The notes beneath the pieces are model-generated. The model did no database searches and had not been told where the DNA came from. It saw nothing but the letters and a program-made list of their open reading frames with translations. A stretch of 64,000 bases of DNA. Origin: Lunularia cruciata (Eukaryota > Streptophyta > Marchantiopsida > Lunulariales > Lunulariaceae). The translations under genes were made by a program, and so were the position numbers. Location: the NCBI GenBank assembly GCA_948567375.1, contig OX419756.1, positions 63,838,552 through 63,902,551 of the forward strand, read 5' to 3'. Positions 11,252 to 25,692 of this stretch are shown here, one piece after another; the first letter of the stretch is position 1, and each line of letters starts with the position of its first letter.

Positions 11252-13768
11252 TCAAGTAAGATCATCCGACGTGATCACTTTGACAGAGAGCAAAGCATCC
11301 CTTTCATCATTATCCTCCTCTTCCAGGTCGTCTTCAGCCTCCTCCATCGATCTTATCACGAAACTCTCCATCTCTCCATCCCCATCCACTTGACTACAAC
11401 TCTGAAACTCAAACTCAAAATCATCATCGTTCATCGGCGATGGCACTACTTTCGCACTCCCTCCCCCGTCGTGCGGAGCCGTCAACTCTTTTGCTCGCTG
11501 CGCCTGCTTTTTCCAATCCGTGTTGAACAGCACACTCAACATCAACGTGACGCAAGTCACTTGCGCCGCAAGCAACCCGAACCAAAGCCCCACGAATCCG
11601 AAATCCAGCCAGAAGCCCAGCGCAATAGCCACTGGCATCCCCACCAGGTAAAACGATCCCAGGTTGATGTTGGCCGCGCTGGTCGGCCGCGCGCTTCCCC
11701 GGAGCACCCCGCACCCGGTCGTCTGCGGGCAGTTTCCCAGCTCGCACAATCCCACAATGGGCAGCACCATGGCGACCAGTGACAGGATCTTAGCGTCGCT
11801 GGTGAACATGGCGCCCCAAATATGGCGCATCGAGGTGGTGAATGTGCAGGCCAGAATTGCGACCACCACCGCGCAGGCCAGCGCCACCAACATGGCGGTG
11901 CGAGCCTTGGCGGGTCTGTTAGCGCCGAGCTCGTTGCCCACCCTCGTGGACACAGCCAGGCTCAGACTGGAGGGGAAAATGTAGACCAAGGCGGTAGTTT
12001 GGATGAGAATTCCCATGCTGGCGACGGTGGCCTGAGCATCGACGAGAAGGCCCGAGAGAATGATCATGAACTCGTACCACCACCACTCGAGGCAAACGGA
12101 GACGCAGCTGGGAATTGCGAGCTTGAGGAGGGGTCGCCACTCGCGAAAGGCGTCGAGGGACCAGCCTTCCCAGGTTTTCTTGTAGCGGCCTGAGTACCAC
12201 AGGTAAGCGAGCAGGAAGAGAACGAGGTTGAAGTCGGTCCAGGCGGTAGAGAGGGCGACGCCCTGCACATGCAACCCAAGACAGTCGACCAGTAGCAGGT
12301 TGATGGGCACGTGAAGGGCGAGGGCCAGAGCGGCGCAGTACATGAAAGGGGTGGTGATCTGCTGGGAGCGTAGGTAGATTCGCATGGGATTGAGAATGGC
12401 CTGGGCGATTAGGTCGGGGAGGGAGAAGATGAGGAAAGTATGGGCTACGGCCAGAATGTCTCCATTTTGACCGCATAGCATGAGAATTTTCCTCATATTC
12501 ATCCATAAGATGGAGATGGGGAGGCATGCGCAAAAGAGGACGAGGATAGTGCGTTGGAGCGTGAGGCCTATGAGCTTCCAGCGGTTTGCGCCAAAAGCCT
12601 GTCCGCAAATGGGCTCCATGCCCATAGCCAAACCAGCGAGAACTGAGTAACCTGTGATGTTGGCAAAACCGATTGACAAAGAACCTCCCGCCAGCTCCAA
12701 GTCGCCCAATTTTCCCAAAAACAGCATGGAAACCATGGCCTTGAGGTACAGGAGTATGCCCAGCACTGCGATGGGCCCGGCCAAGCTGCCAAGATCTTTC
12801 ATTTCCTTCACTATCTGCAAACATAATCAAATAATAATAAAAAGAGGTTTAGATGCCAACTAACATTCTGGAATCTTGTCAAACCCAACGGACCAGAACA
12901 CTCCAAAGCCATCAGCAGCACGCATGAATGAATGTCTGCCGGGAATTCTGAGACTAGCGTAGCGTGAATTGCAGTGCATAACGCATACTACTAATTTCGT
13001 GACCACGCCAGTGACATGGCAAGGCGTCTTCTCCTTTTCCCTTTTGAATATTCATCCATTCCACGACGAGAACGAGCCAGCGCTAATGTGGGTGGCATGG
13101 GGGTCAGGTCACGTCAAACACGACAACTACTCCTGATATCTTGCGTAGTCTTGAGAAACCAGCGCACCGCGAGAGCTTCCGTCTGCTAGTTTCAAACTGA
13201 AAGGAGGTAATGACCACAAAGAGACCACGAGAACTCACCCACAAGGTGAGGTTAAATTCTAACTGATAAAATGAAGGCCGACATCTGTACTAGAAGATGG
13301 GGCGTGGATAAATTGGGCTAAGTCTTTCTTTCAAGGAAAAACTAACGAAATGTACCCAAGAATGAAGCTTTCAGCTTCGAAAGCAGAGATTCAAGCGGTG
13401 CCTCACTTCACAATCCTCGGTGTGCGAAAATGCGAAAGAATTGATGATACAGAAAATTGAAGCCTCCAGCAACGAACGCCTGTCGTAACAAGGCAAAGAT
13501 TGAAATTCATGTCACAAATTGCTCGACTCAGCGACGGGTAGAAGATGATTACCTCCACGGGAGTAGGCCAACGCTGAAGATCGTTAGAATCATCAGAACT
13601 TGTAGAGTCACACTTGCCCCCAGATTCGGACTCGTTTCTTTTCGTAATCATGCCGTTTGTATGAATCGGCAGCACAATGGGAATCGATGAAGGGGGACAA
13701 CATAGCGAAAGATCTACTGCCATGGCATCCGATCCGCAGCTGTTGGTGCACGGACTATGGTGACACAT
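11252..13768 (-). CDS. MATE family efflux transporter, DTX48-50-like (two exons)
   Basis: A multidrug and toxic compound extrusion transporter, predicted to exchange organic solutes for protons across an endomembrane or the plasma membrane. Exon 1 is 13,768-13,553 (72 codons, starting MCHHSPC); exon 2 is 12,814-11,252; total 592 residues. The intron (13,552-12,815, 738 bp) has a GTAATC donor and a TTTGCAG acceptor, and both junctions are phase 0. The large frame has no ATG before MKD, and the spliced exon supplies the family's usual N-terminal stretch (DLQRWP then IVKEMK), so splicing explains the start. An ATG 22 codons upstream (13,834) is possible; the MC start resembles relatives. Family motifs are EPICGQAFGA (residues 139-148), CLEWWWYE (313-320), VGNELGA (364-370) and GNCPQTTGCGVLRG (432-445), within about 12 hydrophobic segments. 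An acidic tail rich in Asp and Glu fills about 518-592. Arabidopsis relatives affect organ initiation, iron and senescence; the substrate here is unknown. Confidence 0.93.
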
Positions 13769-16700
13769 GATTGGTGGACTTCTGCTGCCGGCTCCTGCTA
13801 CTGAAATTAACCTGATGTATTTGCCTGCTTGCATTTAAACAGTGAATGTCTTTGATAGCGGTAGACCTGCCGCTCACCTCCAACAACCTAATTCCTTTCC
13901 TCTGTCGCGCCACACTCTTCAGTCCTACCGTAGTCCACAATTACAGAAGCGGCTCTCTAGGTTGCAGAATCTAAAAGTGTCTTGAAGTTCATGCGCAAGT
14001 TGCTGCAAAAAGATTGTGCAACAGAACTGCAGGCATTACAGTATAAAGTTTCGGGAACCAAAGGTTTGGAAAGTACGAGGCTTCATTTAAAATCGGATCC
14101 GGACTCTCTCTTTCTCTCGCGGCAGAAAAGCAAGATGAGTTTGCTGTCAGAGATATCGCTGACTGCTGCTGCTTCTTCTTCTTCTTCTCTTTTCTGCTCC
14201 TCCAGAGACCATGGCAGCAGAGGAGAGCGAGGAGAGTGGAGCAACTATTGCCGCTGTTGCGTCTCTCACTTCTTATTCTCTCAGTGATTGCAGGTTGGCA
14301 TTCAAAGGAAAGGGGATAAAAAGAGGTACACAAAGGGAGAGAAAAAAACACTTTCCCTAAACGTCTCAGAGTGACGTGTGCATCAAAGGTGGCGTACTGT
14401 TCCCCCTCTCTATTACGGTGGGGCGCGTCGAAGGAACTGCTGTTGGTGTATGATGTGCTTGATTAAGCTTTCTGAGGTCCCCACTCCAGCTCTTCATTCC
14501 TTCCTCCCTCTGCTCGCGCGTCCTCCACTTCCTTACTCTCGTCCTCTCCTCTCCTCTTGCTTTACCTCACCTCCTCTCTGAGTTTTCCTCGCTCGCTCGC
14601 TCGCCTTTGCTCCCTCTCATATCTTGTGAAGCAGACAGCAGTAGGTTCGTCAAACACTCATCTGTCTATCACATCCCATCCTTTGTACCCTTTTTCCTTA
14701 CAGCAATGAACTACTTGCTTTTGCTCTGCAAGTGAAGCAGCACGGCCTCTCTGGCCACCACCACCCACAGGGTGCCCCTTGCGTTCCTCTCCACTCCCGG
14801 GAATCCCCCACACAAGTTTTACTACCACTACCAACTCACTACTACCCTCTACTTCTACTACTATCTGTAGAGGAGGAGCAGCTTAGCACTCCACTGGTGG
14901 TAGAGTACTTTACTTACTCCTCCTCGTTCTCACTTCTACTCTCTTATACTGATCTCTCATCTCAGGCTGGAAAAGCGAAGGTTCCCCCAGTAGGCAGCAA
15001 TGGCTGGCGACGGAGCGGAGTTGGGGAAGATGGATGAGACGCCCGCACGCATGCGCACACGCGCACAAGTGAATGAATATTGAGTGCATCAAGGTCACGC
15101 ATGCGGGGCCGTTATACACCAATCTCTCTCTCCCGCTACCATCTCCTCCAATCTCTTTTCAATCCCCGGGAAATACCCCCACGTTGGCTTGTGGCCCTGA
15201 TTGTAGTATAGTAGGAGCAAAAAGAAGATGATGAAGGAAGAAGAAGAATGGGGGCAAGAGACGGGACTTGTACAGTATAGTAGTCAGTCTTAGAGGAGGA
15301 AGAAGAGGAGGAGGGGGAGTTGTACCACTCCTGTTCTTCCGGTTAGAAATGAGAAATCTTGCTCGCACGACAGCTGCTGTGTTGCTGCTGGTTCTTCTCC
15401 TCCTCCTTCCGCAGTCTATCTTTCCGGGGATGATGATGTTCGTGGAAGTCAAGTTCTGTAGATGTAAAAAGTCAAGTCAAATTCTCACTCCTAATCTTTA
15501 GAAACAAACCAACTAATAACCCCTCTCTAATACCAATCCAGATAGAGTCTTTCACACGCCCCAAGCTTTCAAGCACTGTTTGTTTCCGACCAAGTAATTC
15601 CAAAATGCCAGAAAATTTATGTTACAGCACTCGATCTCTCTCTGATCATTTATCATCTACCTGCAGTAGTATCGCTTTTCTCCCCCACGTAAACTATTTA
15701 ATTCCAGGCAGATGGATAAATAGCCGCCCCCAGTCCCTCCCAGCCCAGCCCGGCGTGAGTCACATCTCAGCCCGGCCGTGGCCCTACAAGACGTCTGCTC
15801 TTCTGCATATGGTTGCCGCCCACCACCCTCTCTCCCTCCATCTCTCGTCGTCCTGCCGGCCGGCAGGCAGGCAGGGCAGGCGGGCAGAGAGGAGGCAGTC
15901 GGTGATAAATTGATGAGAGATGCGCCTCCAGTAACTCTCACTCAGAGGATTCAAAGAGAGGGAGAGAGTGAGAGACTTGGGTTGGTCTGGGGTAAGGTCA
16001 GCATTGAACATCACAAACATCAGAGCAGCTCTCACGCTTCGCATCAGTAAAGTGTACGCTTTTCCTACTAGAATGAGACTTTCGAGGCTACTTCCATGCT
16101 TACGGTATACTGGCGGTTTGTTGAGAAGTGGATTGCATTGTACTGACTGGAGCCAAGCACGGTACAGTAAATGTCTTCTCCCTCCTTCAGTACTCTTCAA
16201 CTGGGCCTGTTGGCGTGGCCTGGTTTGGCTCGGCACATGGACTACAGACTCCAAGCAAACAGTTGGACACCCATCCATCGTATATATGCGCTCAGGATAT
16301 CCTTAAACCTTCCACAGTATGTTGTGTGATTGATTCAAAAGAGTGAATCCAAAAATTATTTCATGTAGATTGAGTCTGGAGACGATGAAGTTAAGAGAAC
16401 TAGTGTTGTTGATTCCTATTCGTGAATTCTTTTGGAATCTACCACCTATTTTTACTTGATTAATATGGGTGGATAAAAGTACCCTAATCAGCGCTGTCAA
16501 TTCTACTCATGATTTGTTATAAACGTCACCACATATAAAACTAGTTTGGGCCATCGATTCTATTGTAAAGATGCATGCTCAGACTAATATGCTTGAATGT
16601 AATCGTGTACTTTATTTTCTTCCATATATCTCATTCACCATTCTTCCTATGTCACTTGTAGTTAATTTTAACATTTCTTGCATTTTCATAATAAGACTAC

Positions 16701-19700
16701 GGGATGAGTGAATGGAATTGAACTGTTTAGAGTGAAAAGATAGACGATAGTGAGATGCCATGTCAATTTATTTAATCTCATGTTTCATTTGTGTCCGATA
16801 AGAAAAAATCAGAAAAATGCCTTTATTGAATCCATGTTGATTCTTTCCCGTTATGTGCATAACATAATGATAAAGGGTTTGTTTTCACTTACTCGTGAAG
16901 GATGAATGAATGATAAACAGGGTAGGAGTAAGAGTTTCTGAAAGGAAAAAAAAATCGGTTCACTAACGCTTCGGATGAATAGACTTGGCCGTACGGTAGT
17001 GTAGGCTACACACTGAGTGCGACGAATGGATGTAGTGGTATGAAGGGAATAGTCTACGCTCCAAAGAAAAGATGGTTTGTTGGTCGGATCCTCTCTCCCT
17101 CTACCTGAGCAGCGCTGAGAGCAGCAGGTGCAGCAGCTAGTGCTGTAGAAGACACTACAACACCCAAGCACACGATAGCAGGTACGCCATCACTCCACTT
17201 CACTGTTGTTCGTATGTCTTGTCGCTTGCTGACTGGCTGGCTTCCCTTGCTGGCCCTCTAGTAAGTAACTACTCTGGAACTGAATGAACGAACTCGCTCC
17301 TTTCACTCGATGAGGCAGTGAAGGAGGAACCTGAGCCTGCTCTGGTCTGCTCTGATCTTCTGGCTGAGCTCTACGTCTGCCCGGGTGGGGAGGAGTGAAA
17401 ACGGAGGACTGGGTTGATTCACTAGTACAGTAGTATCAGAAAGAAGAAGGCAGGAAGGCGCGCGTGCGTGTGGGCCGCAATAGTCGCGCCGACGGAGAGC
17501 GACATGAGAAGAACGACGTAAGAAGACGAAGCATCCATCCTCGTTCCGTTCTGTGGGTGAGGGGCGTGGGTGGGCGGTCCCATTGGTGGCAAGGAAAAAT
17601 CAAGTTTTCAGGTTTCTTTTCGATCTTTCTCGGCTCCGCTCCCTTTCGGCCGGCAGGAAGGGCCAGCATAGGGTTCTCGTGCTGTTCCAAATTACCGACC
17701 GTCTTTCAGTCAAAAGCTTCTTGGGTTCTTTCTTTTTGCCCCCTACCTCCCCTCCCTCCGCGCCCTTGAGGCCGGCAGTGTAGATAACGATGAATTTTTC
17801 TTGTTTACCGAGATTCCCTTTCCTATTATTCCATTCCTTCGGTTATTGTAGTTAGTGCGGCCACCGCACTTCTGGGCAGTAACCAGCCAGCGGCCCCCCA
17901 CCCATCTTCCCAGTCCAGGAGAGTACCGTGACACCACTCAATGCACAACAAACAAACGAACACAGTAACAATCTACCACTGCCGTAATGTTGTCCATGTG
18001 GTCAATGTGTGGGATATTGGTCCCGTTGAAGTACATGCCATGCTCGTCGTATTCTTTCTACATATCTCTCGTCGGCCTTTCGAGTCTTGTAGTGTGACTT
18101 TCCCGCTGCCTTTCCGTCTTCAACTACGGTATCTCTTTGTTCCAAATCTTTGCAAAGTTGCCTGTCGCACAACATGGAGAAAGAAAAGAAGTAGTAAACA
18201 ACATTCTTATAAATGAGTTTACTGCTACCATATGCCAGACATTGCAGCAATCCAGAGTTGACTTGGCGTTGTTGTAGTGCTCGATTAAGTCAGAGTCGGT
18301 GATTATTACGCAAATCGGCACAAGAGGGTTGCTTAAACATAAAAATCCAATAGAAAATTGGAAGCTATATTTGCGTGTGCGTGCTGATCCACATGGACTC
18401 TATTTCATTCCACCTCATGCGGCTGCTAGGTCAAATATTCAAAACTATGTACGTGGTAAGCAGCTGAACATAGTCTGACTTTCCACTCAATCAATAGCCC
18501 TCTTCTTCAACGATCCGCCCCGGGGGAATAAAAAAACCAAAAGTGCGGGATGTTTCTCATGAAGAAAGGACGCCCACGACACCTGAACTGTTGGGAACTG
18601 GTTTTCCCAGCAGCAACTCAGTCAATACGCTTTACACATGGAAATGCATGCGTGGGAAGGAGTAGTAAGCTAGTAGAGTAGAAAAATATGAACTGAACAG
18701 GTCCACGACATTCAGCTGCGAACGACGGAAGGAATCACTCCACTCCCTCCCTCACTTGACTTAGAGCAGTAGCACATCTTCCTTCAACTTACACGGTAGA
18801 ATGTTTGACTTACACACCAGTAGAGCAACAGCGGCAGTCACGCCAAATCCAATTCCACTCATTGGTTTGTCCGTTCTTCTCCGATCTTCTAGAAGCTCCA
18901 AAGCTTGTGACTATGTACACACCCTCACCTCCACCTACACCTTTAATCGTAGTAGTAGTCCCTCATTAGTACCATCTAGTAAGTAGTGTACCACCAGGGT
19001 TGGTATACCTTGAGCGACAGGACTTCGGTTTTCTCTAATGAAATGTGAATCATTCCTTCAACTTCGTCTCTCTCTCGCTCTCTCTCTCTTGTGGGGGAGT
19101 GTACTCTTCAACCTGGCAGGTGAAACGCACAAACACACGACAAACTTTGACACGATACTCTCTCTCCGGGTCTCTACTTTCAACACGACAAACATTACCG
19201 CAGAATTGGTAACCAACTTCTACTTCTTTCCCCCCACCCCTACAACCAACCAACTCCCTCCCTCTCTCCCTCCCTCAATTGATCCGTCCTGTACCATTCT
19301 CTGTCTAATCTCACCTCATGTCATCCATCTCATCATCACCATCGAACATTGAGAAGAATGTCTCGCACCAACTTCTTTTTTTTGGTTCTTCTTCAATTTA
19401 TTCCGTCGTCATCACCCCGAACCTCCCTGCCTGAAACAGAATCTCCAATCATCGACAAAACGGCCTTCACAGTTTTCGTCCAGTTTGTTTCGGGCAAAGT
19501 AAGAACCGAAAGCAACGGTTCCCTCCGGCCATGTTTTCCTCACCATTTCCCTTTCCCTCCTTCCTCCTTTTTGTCTTCCCTGGTCCAACAACGCGTCGAA
19601 TAAGATAAACCCGAAATAAGTTTCATCACATATCTCCATAATATCCAATCCCAATCCTCGTCTTCTTATCGAATTCCAAGTCAAAGACTCGTTCCGTATC

Positions 19701-22700
19701 GAGACAATATTCCTTTTCATTTTGACCTCCTTGGAGCAGTGCAGCCAAATCTTCCTTCACTTCTCAACGATCGGGTGGGTACTACGCATATACTTTCGAA
19801 ACGACCTTTCGAATTCGCTTCCTCTTCTGATAATGATCACTCAACTTTATCTTCATAAACAACTTCTGATCTCTTTTACTGCTACAACTTGTAAGTCGAG
19901 TGTACGCATAGCAGTCTACGCCTTTTTGAAGATCCCAGGATTTCAACGTTCACCTCAGATGTCAAATGTCTGGGTACTGGAATCTTAGAAACAACAGCTT
20001 AGAGATAGTTAATCATTTCCTTCACCACCATAGAATGCTAGAGACATGCCGTCATGTCATGCTTTTCCACACTTACGTACCGCGAGTGACATGATTATGT
20101 GGACCGACACATGTTAGATACCGTGAGAGAGTCAATGTCAAAGACATTTTGTCTTTCAGATCTACAGTAAGCTAACTTGGAAACCACATATGTACTATGC
20201 CATTTGATGGATCTATTTCATAGGAGTGTTTAAGCTCCTTGCTTAAGTTGATTCAATGATGTGTCAGGCTATTTCCACAGAGGCGGCAAAACGTGGTCAA
20301 CAAGACCTGTCAGCTGTGGTGCCGTAAGTAAGTATTGTGTGCAATAAAAGCCACTAATTGAATCAAATCCATGCAAGGAAGACCTAAGGATATAAGCACA
20401 CGTTATTAGCTAGTCAATAATCAGCACCTCCATGCTGTGTACGGTTATAATAAACCGTATTCTATGTATTTTCCTAGAGTATATTTCATTTTTCTCAATT
20501 CCACAAACAGATTCAGTAAGGCCATGCGGACTACACTTTTGTGAATCGGACTCCTTACCTGTATGTGGTCAACCGGGGGCAATAAAATTATCATCATCAT
20601 ACATCTTTTGGTCCGGGAGGTAGTCAAGTATTAATCAAATCATGGTTATTTATGGTCTCAGGTGATTCCCACATGAGAATCAGTCTAAGGGGTTGCTTAA
20701 TTCGAGTCATGGTAATCAAAATATTACCGTCCTTACCTCTATCCTACATACATTCGACTATTTAACTTCACGACCGTTTAATTCGAGTCATCGTTAATCG
20801 TTGTTGTAGGTACAACACTCCTTACATCTATATTATCTTCCCCCAACGCAGCGCTATCATTGGTACCAAAAGTTCGACGAGCAGCAAATAATGTCTTATC
20901 TTTGCATGGATGACTTACTTATATACCTTACGTTCGTCCTTGCAATCTCTCGGACAGGTGGTGGAAGTACCCTCCCGTGAAAGTGGAGCATCTTTTACCT
21001 TATACTTGTCAAAAGCAGCCCTTTTGATCTATCCAAAAGAGCACGTTCTTTGTACTGATTTATTCAACCTTTGTTTGTCGTCGTCGTCGTCGTCGAACGA
21101 GTACCTTACTGCACTACAACAACAGCGTCTAGCTTGAGCCTATACATTCTCTATACAGTATCGGGAACGAGGTGAAGTCCTCCAAGATCATGGTCCTCCT
21201 GTGCATCTTTTCCGTTAGAGAGAAATCTAAAACATTTTGGAAACTAGAACTCGAGGCAAATATCTTGGATATTTTTCGAGCCCAATAGAAAGAAGAGAAA
21301 ATACAGCCGTTGGTCAAAGTCACTACTCACTACTAGGATCCGTGATCGGTACGCGGCAGAAGCAAAAGTGAAAGAGAAAAGCGAATGGCCTTTCCTCGGA
21401 GCAGATATTCTTAATATAATGAAATGTTCGAAGGTTGTGTTCAATTGGGCATGGTAGTAGGGGTCCGAAAGGCTCGGTATGTTTTGTGGATTACATGTAG
21501 AATAGTGACAATTGAGGGAGACAAGATTCATGCTGTTACTACTGTTGTTGTTGTTGTTGTTATGCATTGCGTGGACACGCTTAGTTTTGCGAGAGAAACA
21601 AAACAACAACACACGCAAATGTTGGTATAGACACACATTCACAAAGACGACATAGTCCAAGGCAGCAGGAAAGCAGGAATAATCCGAAATCAAAGCGTCA
21701 AGTCATCGTGGTACTATCCGAAGGCAAGGCAAATCAGTAGTGGTGGTAGTAGAGATGAAAGGTGCAAGACCAGTGGACCCACGTAAAAGGACAAAGAAAA
21801 TAGAGGTTGTCTAGTACGAAGTGAGAGAGAGAGAGAGAGCGCGAGTCAATATCCCTGATCCTAAGGGCGAGTGAACTAGAAAATATATGGCGATGCGTTC
21901 GCACCGTATTTGGTTGATGTGCAGAGATAGATAAAACAAGAGGAACAACAGTTATAGAAGGCGAAAAAGCTTTGGCCCTTCTCAATATGAAGATGAAAAA
22001 CATCGGACCTCTTGACGGATGGAACTTTTGTAGTAGGTGCTGCAAAAGAGGACACATGTTTTATCCAACCAACGTACGATGTTCTCGGTCACCGGGCCCG
22101 GCCTCTCGGCTTTCCTTGGCCCGCTTGGCCTGGCACGGCCCGGCCCGGCTCAGCTCAGCTCAGCTCGTTCCAGCCTTTCTCTGGTTGTTGGCCCCATAGA
22201 CATGATGGCAGTGATAGTGCTGGTGGTGGTGGTGGAGATGGAGGTGGGGGAGCAGGTTGCGAGAATCCAGACAATAACGGAACTGCTTCTGGAGGGATGG
22301 ATGGAAAGATGGACGTACACGGAAGACAAGGACGGAGGTTTGTGGGGAGAAGACATCGATATCTACGAAAATTCGCAATTCAGCAAATTGCATGCACCTC
22401 CAACTTGAACAAGATGTGGGACTTCAATGATCAATACAGTACTCTTCTACGGTAATTTGTCAGTTGAGGCAAAAGAGGTGTCGACATAAATCCGTCCTCG
22501 CTCAGCTCAGGAGATTATTACTGCCCTGACGCTGAGAACAGAATCTCCACATACAGAATAATAAAATGAATGGGGAAAGATGTGGTTGGGGTGGTGGAGG
22601 TACAGTACCAGTTGTTGTTGATCTTGTTCGTGTCTTGCTGTTGAAGGAGCAGCTCTTATTTGCTGAAAAGCTGCTTGAGAGCCGCAATCTACTGAGGAAA

Positions 22701-25692
22701 ATCATTAAAAAGGTGTATCTGGTAGTGGTACAGTAGTGATGGAGTCGCTTAATTTGGTATTTGTGATGTGTTGTTTCGCTTCGCCTCTGTTGGAACAGCT
22801 GCTTATCGTTGAACGCACCCACACGAGAACGAACAATTGACACAATGGCAGTCGGTCAGGTATTAATGTGAGTAGAATTGTTAGACATGAGGAACAGACT
22901 TTGGGAAGGATTTAACGATGCGAGATTAACGTATGTTCGACAAGGTTTGTAATCGGTCAATGACGCACACGAGAGGAACCATTCCAAATAGGGCCAGGTC
23001 TTTATGAGTACAATTGGCACGCATGCGCCCACAACTTTTCAAAAGGTTCTTCAGTATTAAGTTCAGTACGATGCGGTGCGGGGGATTTAATTTACTCATG
23101 AGCCTCAGATTGTCTTAATGGAGCAAGTACCGGACTGATGGAAGAAGGAAAGAGATTAGAGAGAGTACTCACCACAGCTTTAGTCCCGGCACTACCGTGA
23201 TTTCTAATGGTCCCCTCGATGGCTTTCTGAGAGACCATGAGAAGGGGAAATATAACTGATGCAGTATAATGGGCCTGCAGCATACATTCGCTAACGAGTT
23301 TAAGCTCTCGGCGTTGGATGTAGAGAAATAAATCTGTATGCTGGACAAGATAACAGACTGGATGTTGCATGGGAGCACACGGGAGGGATCCCTTGAGATA
23401 TTAATGGCGATATTAATGGAGGAGAGCTGTGAGGCATGTGAACAGACTGGAGTTGTGGTCCTTCGGCACTCGGCATGTTTGTTGGTCTTAATGGAGTTAA
23501 GATTGGATTGTAGCAGTCAATAGAAAATCGCTTCAAGTCTAAATCTTGGATCTGTTACAGCAGAGGAAACCAATTGTGTTTGGTGCGAGCTAATAAACAT
23601 GAGAGTACGGTATCTGGGTGCAACATGTATGATCTCTCTGGATTAATGCGCAGTCGTGTAGCCCACTTCGAAAGATGATAATGTACAGTACACAGATTTG
23701 TACCGTGTTAGTCATCATCTTCCGAGGACTAAATATTGTACAAAGAGGAAATGTGATAAACTCTGAAGAATATTGTAGAATCTTTTATATCTCTTTCAAA
23801 AAGAAAGGTTTGGTATGAAGGTTTAAGAACTCCAAGTGGATACAAACTTAATCCGACTTTGGTCTATTATAAGGAGTCCATGTGGTACGAGTTGTAATGA
23901 TTGATTAATAGCTTACCTTGGAACATCTCAAAAGTGAAATCTCATATAGCCTCTGTACTATGTACAAACTATATTTTTCGACTTGTCTTGATGAAAGATG
24001 AATCTGAAGAATGGAACAAAGAAGAGTTGATGCTGTAATGGGCTTGCTTGCTGATGATGGAAGTTCGTTGAACTGCTTCAATTCACTGGTTCATGGGCAA
24101 GGAATCCTCCTTTCCTCCTATAGTTTCGCTTCTTCTTCACTGGCGTTAGTGTATGAAGCAAACAGGTTCGTTCCTTCAGGTCAGTAACGAAGCGAATATA
24201 TCGTAGTCTCAGAGGAGGAGTGGTGGTGGGAAGTAGGTACATAGGGAGTTCGGATAGAACCGTTCGAGAGCTAAACAAGTTACCAGATGCACGTCAGGTT
24301 CCTCGACGAACAGTACAGTGTAAACGCTGTGAGGAGCGGAGCTTTTAGCTTTAAGAGTCAAAGCTTTAGCTGCATCATCTCCAAAGCTCCTCTTGTTCGT
24401 GGCTCTGTCTTCAAATGGTTGACGGAGGCAGATCTCCCGACTCTTCCCAGAGGATAGCCGTCATCATTACCCAAAAGCTGCTTCTGATGGAACTTGGGTC
24501 CGCATACGTGTACTTGGATTAACTAAATATAGGTCCAATAATTGGTATGCTATTGATCCGATGATGCATAACGTGGATGATGCTTTATATTCCTGTCTAC
24601 ATTATTCACAGTAGTAGTAACTCACCTCGATTGTTCCACGGTTACTGGAGGGAGAGAAGAGAATGAGTAGAGTACTGTATAGTACCATAGACTAGTCGGT
24701 GATAGGGAATTTGCCGTGCTACTGGATGGTCAGCAACAGTAGCCGCGTGGGGTGGGGGGGAGGGATGGGGTGAGGTAGTACCACAGTCCGTAGCTCAGGG
24801 TACAAAGAGGCTTCTCCCAGAGATTCCAGATACTTAATATCAAACGCTACCTGCGTGGTCAAGAGAACAACACAAGGTGAAAGGTTGTGGTACGAAAGTC
24901 TGCGACTTCCCCAAACTTTTCAGTTTCTATAGAAGTAACAAGAAAATGATACATTTAAGTGAAATGGCAGAACAGGACGTGACTGTGAAACAAGTCCGCG
25001 CAAGTTCAATGCAATGGGAGAAGGGAAGTACTGCTGCCACTTCGCACCTCCAGAAAGTGCGCATCGTCGAAAAGTGACAGACAAGTACAGCTTCTTTCTC
25101 CTGTCCATCATTAAAGCCGTATGTACCCTAAAGACAACGATCAAACTTCCTCCGACGAAAACTTCTTTGCAGACTGGCAGTGGTTTGAACCATATTTCAA
25201 ATTAACCAAAGAGCCGGATCAAATCCGAATTTGAGTGCTTCTGGCTTAGGAATAAACTTGTGTCTTCATCTATGGCCTCAGAGCTGATAATCTGTTTAGA
25301 ACAAAGAAGATTGAATGCACAGAAGCATCACTTTGGGGCAGACTAGCCATCTGCTCTGATTTAGACAGGATACAAAATTTTGGGAAGTATAGCCAGATTT
25401 ATACCGAGTATCCTATAGACATACTACTGATTTACATGAGTGCAAATTTGCACAAAACTTAGGATACATTTAGGAGTCTTAGCAATTCGCACAACGTAGC
25501 CTGAAATTTCTATTCTGAGTTTCTGGTTCTATGCATATTTCGTCACATTCGTGTGTGAGCCATCATCCTCCCACCATGGGATATATGTGTAGCACCACCT
25601 TTGTCATTACAAACCTATTCATACCTATCACAATACACCCCGGCAGAGTACCCAAGTACGCTTCGTAGTGATCTCTCTAGTACCAGCGTACA
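13769..25692. other. Long intergenic region with simple sequence, no supported gene
   Basis: About 12 kb between the two genes. The first few hundred bases upstream of 13,768 should contain the MATE promoter and 5' UTR; no confident TATA box was chosen. The rest is rich in short low-complexity tracts: CTT near 14,165-14,200, GCTC near 14,591-14,603, GGCAG near 15,862, GTT near 21,544-21,560, GA near 21,822-21,838, GCTCA near 22,149-22,167 and GGT near 22,218-22,236. Open frames up to about 160 codons occur on both strands, but they overlap each other, are low complexity and match nothing I recognise. Confidence 0.6.
23666..23727. repeat. Imperfect foldback, about 15-bp arms
   Basis: CTTCGAAAGATGATA at 23,666-23,680 is largely complementary to the sequence ending at 23,727 (TCATCATCTTCCGAGG). 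Weaker pairing continues inward through GTACAGTAC. This gives a roughly 62-nt hairpin in intergenic DNA. No function is claimed. Confidence 0.45.

Noticed and set aside
12814-12820. Translation of MATE starting at the TTG just upstream of exon 2
   Set aside because: The TTG overlaps a good splice acceptor (TTTGCAG) and a family-like N-terminal exon exists upstream in phase.
11919-12830. A 303-codon minus-strand frame and several plus-strand frames across the MATE gene
   Set aside because: They overlap the MATE exon in other frames, have Arg/His/Pro-rich composition typical of shifted GC-rich coding DNA, and show no domain.
15784-16278. A 164-codon minus-strand frame in the intergenic region
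   Set aside because: Low-complexity GGCAG tracts, overlapping frames on the other strand and no recognisable domain.
22012-22455. A 147-codon plus-strand protein and overlapping frames
   Set aside because: Its length comes from GCTCA and GGT simple repeats that are open in several frames at once; no splice or domain support.
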